Shown here: positions 60,104 to 64,000 of the stretch, one piece after another
Position numbering within the stretch: the first letter of the stretch is position 1
How the letters are laid out: each line of letters opens with the position of its first letter
DNA from: Owenia fusiformis
Lineage: Eukaryota > Annelida > Polychaeta > Sabellida > Oweniidae
NCBI GenBank assembly: GCA_903813345.2
Contig: CAIIXF020000008.1
Coordinates: 10,133,278-10,197,277 of the forward strand
DNA: 64,000 nucleotides
Reading direction: 5' to 3'
Notes under the pieces: generated by a model
What the model was told of the DNA's origin: nothing
Database searches by the model: none
What the model saw: only the letters and a program-made list of their open reading frames with translations
Position numbers and translations under genes: made by a program

Positions 60104-61953
60104 GTAAGATTTTGATCAAAGGGCTTCTTTTGTTGGAGGTATACATCTGTATGGCTATATATACTTTTGCTCTATTGATTCAATTTGTTTGTTAAAAACA
60201 TCTATGTATCATGGTTAATTATAAAAAAAGTTAAAGCTAATTACATTATCTAAAATAAATTTCTCCATTTTCTATACTTTTTGAACACCCTGTAGTATGT
60301 AAAGGACATGCAGCGAAAAACATCTTTGATGATTGAAAAACAACAATGATGATCAATAATAATCCTATTTTAAACCTTCATGCTGTTTCTAGTTCTACAT
60401 GGGTGTTTTATCGACCCTTTTCAAGAGTAAGACTCTATTCATTCTCTTAAGATTATGCAATAATGTTTTGAAGTATAGCCTTATATCCAATCATCATCTT
60501 GGATTACCAAGGTATAAAGTTTTCTCTAAATCATAATAGAATAAATACAATAAGATCCTAGATAGATCAAACAAATCATCTGATTGGCACACATTGAATC
60601 CCGTGCACCAATCAGATGCTTTTTTCGGATTGGAAAATGGTCCATTGGTATCAGTGTGGTTGTGGTTGAAAATCAAACTGGTCAACGAGTGTATCCAATC
60701 GTACCAGTTTTCAGAAATCAGCATTCCTTTTTTAAAGTGTGAATTTTTTTTTTCAAATTCAAACTCCCAGAAAAGACCATAAAAGCTACACCTCAGATTG
60801 AAATCTTCAGCATTGATACTGTAAATCATATATAATAGTCAGAGGATAGATGATCTTGATTCAGGGTAATTGCCACTCATTGATTGCTGGCTGATGTAAA
60901 TGTGTAACTAGCATGTACTATTAAGTGATACAAAGGTTTCAAAGGTAAGTAAAACAAACATTCACTCTCACAAACAGTGAACTCTATTTTCTCCAGCAGA
61001 TACTCAATTCGTCTTAAACTGAAGTCTTAGGCATCAATTTGGTTTTATGTCTGCAGCTGGAGTATGCAGTAGAATTGTTTTCATGAGTCACTTACAATTA
61101 TTGGGTAATTTATATCATCAAACAATTCCTGGTAACCTGTCAATAGCCTAATGCTAAATATGTTCAAAACAAGTCATTTCTGACAGAATATTGTGTTCTG
61201 TTCCAGTTAATGTAATCTTCAGTATTATTCATGGGATATTTAATCAAAATGAATCATTTGCTATTTTTGTAACCAACAGAGAAACAGTACCCCCAGACAG
61301 ATTCAATCACCATAGTCATTTCCTTTTCCTATTATTGGCAAAGTCATTAAACTAATTCACCAGATATGGTAAAATATCTGATTGGTTTAGCCAAGGGTAT
61401 AGTCAATGTCGAAGGTTGTTCGCTACTTCACTCAAAACATGTTTTAAAAAAGTTTATTGAATGATTGACCTATGAGATGATTTTTTACCACTTAAGATTA
61501 GGAATATAGTAAAACCTGTCTTAGTTAGTGAACACCTCTTCTCAGCACATACTCCACTGAATTCTGTATAAAATATACAGTGTTCATTGTATACAGGTAC
61601 TATATCAACACAGTTCACTGCAAATACCAATAGGCTAATATTGAGATGTCTGCTGGGATATATATTCCTCTGGTGTCTGTGTGACAATAGAATTTAAATT
61701 CAGGCTTTTATATATGTATAACCCCCCTCACCTCCAGAGTGCCAGTCCCATTGTAGCTTGGAATTTTGGAATATGTAAACCTACAGTTTGCAAGTAACAA
61801 TGTATTGTGGGATATTTAAACCCCTAGTATAACCACAACAATGCATTATGGGATATATAAACGCGGAGTGTTTAAATAACAATGTGTTGTGGGTTATGTA
61901 AACCTCCAGTGTGTCAGACACAAAAACCTCATATAGAGATGCTATGTTTCCAG
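60104..61953 (+). other. ERR intron, 1,850 bp
   Basis: It starts GTAAGA and ends TTTCCAG. It contains a lone CACCCTG|TA transposon-type end at 60292, an AAACCTG-family fragment (61508-61602) and a small tandem array next to the acceptor (61725-61916). No exon is visible inside. Confidence 0.9.
61725..61916. repeat. About 41-49-bp tandem repeat beside an acceptor
   Basis: About four diverged units share ACAATGTATTGTGGGATAT and TAAACC(T)CC(T)AGT. The last unit ends about 37 bp before the exon at 61954, so the polypyrimidine/branch region is very near repeat-derived sequence. Confidence 0.7.
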
Positions 61954-62118
61954 GAGAGAACAAGATGCTGACAGAGCTACTCCGCATTGAACCAGAAAAG
62001 GTGTATGCAATGCCTGACCCAACACAGACCATTGGAGAGCTGAAGTTCATGTCCACACTATCTGACCTGGCTGATAGAGAGCTGGTGGTCACTATTGGAT
62101 GGGCAAAGCAAGTACCAG
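61954..62118 (+). CDS. ERR: ERR, exon for start of ligand-binding domain
   Basis: This 165-nt exon lies between TTTCCAG and CCAG|GTTAGT, phase 1 at both ends. After the split Gly it reads ENKMLTELLRIEPEKVYAMP, then DPTQTIGELKFMSTLSDLAD, RELVVTIGWAKQVP and a split Gly. This is helix 1, the linker and helix 3 of the ligand-binding domain. The EPEKVYAMPDP and DLADRELVV.IGWAK strings are diagnostic of ERR rather than other NR3 receptors. The Glu of DRELVV matches the helix-3 Glu that contacts phenolic ligands in human ERR-gamma (from memory of the family). The remaining domain (helix 4 to helix 12 with the coactivator-binding AF-2) must lie beyond the window. Confidence 0.95.
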
Positions 62119-62218
62119 GTTAGTTTCAATTCATTAGAAGTTAATCTGCAATCTGTATACCTGGAAATTGAAAAGCATGGCCCAAAGTTTTGTAAAATTA
62201 CTTCATCCTTCTTAATTA

Positions 62219-63365
62219 TCTCATCGAACGAAGTTCGGAGGGATATAGGGAACGCCTCCGTCCGTCCGTCCGTCCGTCCGTCCATCCGTCCGTCTGTCCG
62301 TCCGTCCATCCGTACGTACGTCCGTCCGGGCAATAACTCAAATACCGTTGGCCCGATTTTGTTCATATTTTGTACACATATACCCTATGGGGGTAGAAGT
62401 TCTGCTCGAAAGCCGATTTTCAAAATGGCCGCTCATTTCAAAATGGCGGCCATTTTAGTGCCGAATTTACAGTAATGTAGGTGCAATATGTAAAACTGTA
62501 ATAGCAATATGTTTTGGATGTAAAAAAATGATATAGGACATTAATAAAGCTAGAAATGTAGATATTAAAGAAGCACATGGCAGCCATCGTGAAAAATGGC
62601 GGCCTTTACTCGTTATTTTACGATTTTTGCTGTAACTCGAAAAGTAGTGGAGCGATTTTGTTCATATTTGGTATGTGAATACTATAAACATTGCACACTG
62701 TCTAAAGACACTTTTGGTAGAAAGTGGCCATTTTAAAAAATGGCCGCCATTTTGAAAAATGGCCGCCATTTTAACCTATTTTACTATAACTCGAAAAGTA
62801 GTGAAGCGATTTTGTTCATATTTGGTATGTGAATACTATAGGGATGGCACACATTCTAATGACATTTTAACGTATTTAACTATAACTCGAAAAGTAGTGG
62901 AGCGATTTTGTTCATATTTGGTATGTGAATACTAAAAGCATGACACAATATCTTATGACACTTTTAGTAGAAAGTGGCCATTTTGAAAAAAATTTTGAAA
63001 AATGGCCGCCATTTTAATGTATTTTATAATAATTCGAAAAGTAGTGAAGCGATTTTGTTCATATTTGGCATGTGAATACTGTAAGCATGGCACACTGTCT
63101 AATGACACTTTTGGTAGAAGGCGGCCATTTTGAAAAATGGCCGCCATTTTAACATATTTTACTATAACTCGAAAAGTAGTGGAGCGATTTTGTTCATATT
63201 TGGTTTGTGAATACTATAAGTATGGCAAATGGTCTAATGACACTTTTGGTAGAAGGCGGCCATTTTGAAAAATGCCTGCCATTTTTGCTATATACTTTGT
63301 TTGTAAAAATGCCTTCCATGGCTGTTCGATGGGATTCGCTACGCTTTGGCGTTGCCGTTGTTCTG
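62219..63365 (+). mobile_element. Non-autonomous Helitron-like element 2
   Basis: It starts A|TC with TCTCATCGAACGAAGTTCGG and a (CCGT)n tract. It ends GTTCGATGGGATTCGCTA with a hairpin ACGCT-TT-GGCGT (63340-63351), then CTGG|T. The body has about five units around AACTCGAAAAGTAGTG(G/A)AGC and GATTTTGTTCATATTTGGTA at 100-150-bp spacing, plus AAAATGGCCGCCATTTT palindromes. Termini match element 1 although the bodies differ. No Rep/helicase. It lies 100 bp after the ERR exon, inside its next intron. Confidence 0.7.
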
Positions 63366-64000
63366 GTTTGAAAATGAGTACTATTTTGAAATATGAGATC
63401 CAATTTTTGGTGAATCTTCAGGTCCCAATTTTGCAGAATGGCACCCCTTTCCCAGGTGTACTAATGTTACAAAGCTTTATACACACATTATCAACAATTT
63501 ATTCCAAATAAACAAATTAAATATTCATTTGGCTCAATATTTACTGGGCTACTGCTGTTATTCTCTTTGAATTGATTTTTAAATACAATATATCATTTTG
63601 ACGTGACATTTGGGATGCAATGTTCATTGTTTCAAGGGATTAGTATTCATTGCATCTGACACAAAATTATTAAGGGAGTTGAATGCAATTTGTAAGGTCA
63701 TTTTATATCATCTCACATTAATTAGCCCAATAAAGGATTCTAAATTGGTTCTGTCTACATGTATTCTTTGGGGTCCATGAACCATCACAGCATATTAAAA
63801 GTATTCTATTTGAGAGAGGCAGTCGTTCAAACTCTGTATCCATGATTTCAATGTTGTCATCCTAGTTACCAAGGTGACAACGAGATCAACTGCATGTAAT
63901 TTGTGCCAGTGATGCACATGAGCTGTGATAAATGTGCTTGTTTATTTGTTTAATGTTTGTTATGATTAGTTAGTGTATACATAATAACATTTTTGTTCAA
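63366..64000 (+). other. ERR intron continuing to the window end
   Basis: AT-rich sequence with no exon, RNA gene or clear repeat. The next ERR exon (expected to continue with a phase-1 Gly followed by an F-S/T-x-L-S-L-like motif) is not seen. Confidence 0.6.

Overview
The window is animal genomic DNA: AT-rich, intron-dense, full of short DNA-transposon relics and minisatellites. No bacterial-style genes, operons, rRNA or CRISPR are present. The only gene I can name is an estrogen-related receptor (ERR, nuclear receptor subfamily NR3B) on the + strand, seen as three consecutive coding exons: 41912-42028 (second zinc finger of the DNA-binding domain), 59993-60103 (C-terminal extension and hinge) and 61954-62118 (start of the ligand-binding domain). 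All have consensus AG/GT borders and phase-1 introns that split a Gly codon, so they join into one open frame. The first-zinc-finger exon and the rest of the ligand-binding domain are not visible and probably lie outside the window. The receptor sequence differs from vertebrate ERRs, and the repeat styles are ones I associate with marine invertebrates. I infer an invertebrate bilaterian but cannot fix the phylum.

Layout. 1-41911 is interpreted as one very large intron, or intron plus 5' flank. It holds a terminal-inverted-repeat (TIR) element (373-797), a GC-rich Harbinger-like MITE with a TAA target duplication (5546-6218), a 33-bp minisatellite (9043-9380), an unidentified 102-nt exon-like segment (12113-12214), a TTAA-flanked element carrying a tRNA-like Pol III cassette (17952-18439), a hairpin-bounded GTCC-tract repeat (21497-22480), a decayed mariner copy with TA duplication (30123-30745), a hAT MITE with a perfect 8-bp duplication (31408-31856) and a foldback hairpin (40757-40922).

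The 18-kb intron 42029-59992 is a nested transposon deposit. It has a two-type satellite just after the donor (42150-43215), a 5.3-kb giant inverted repeat (44170-49498) enclosing two further TIR elements, and a Helitron-like element built of ~145-bp units (49688-51529). That element is interrupted by a second, nearly identical copy of the Harbinger-like MITE (50558-51226, TTA duplication). A second Helitron-like element (62219-63365) lies 100 bp after the last exon.

Nothing suggests that the repeats cooperate with the receptor. They are host-intron insertions, although a G13 tract 30 nt after a splice donor and repeats abutting an acceptor could affect splicing. The most interesting observations are the Pol III cassette inside a TTAA/TIR element, the covarying 3' hairpins and CTRR ends of the two Helitron-like repeats, the giant inverted repeat, and the frame-neutral exon structure of the receptor.
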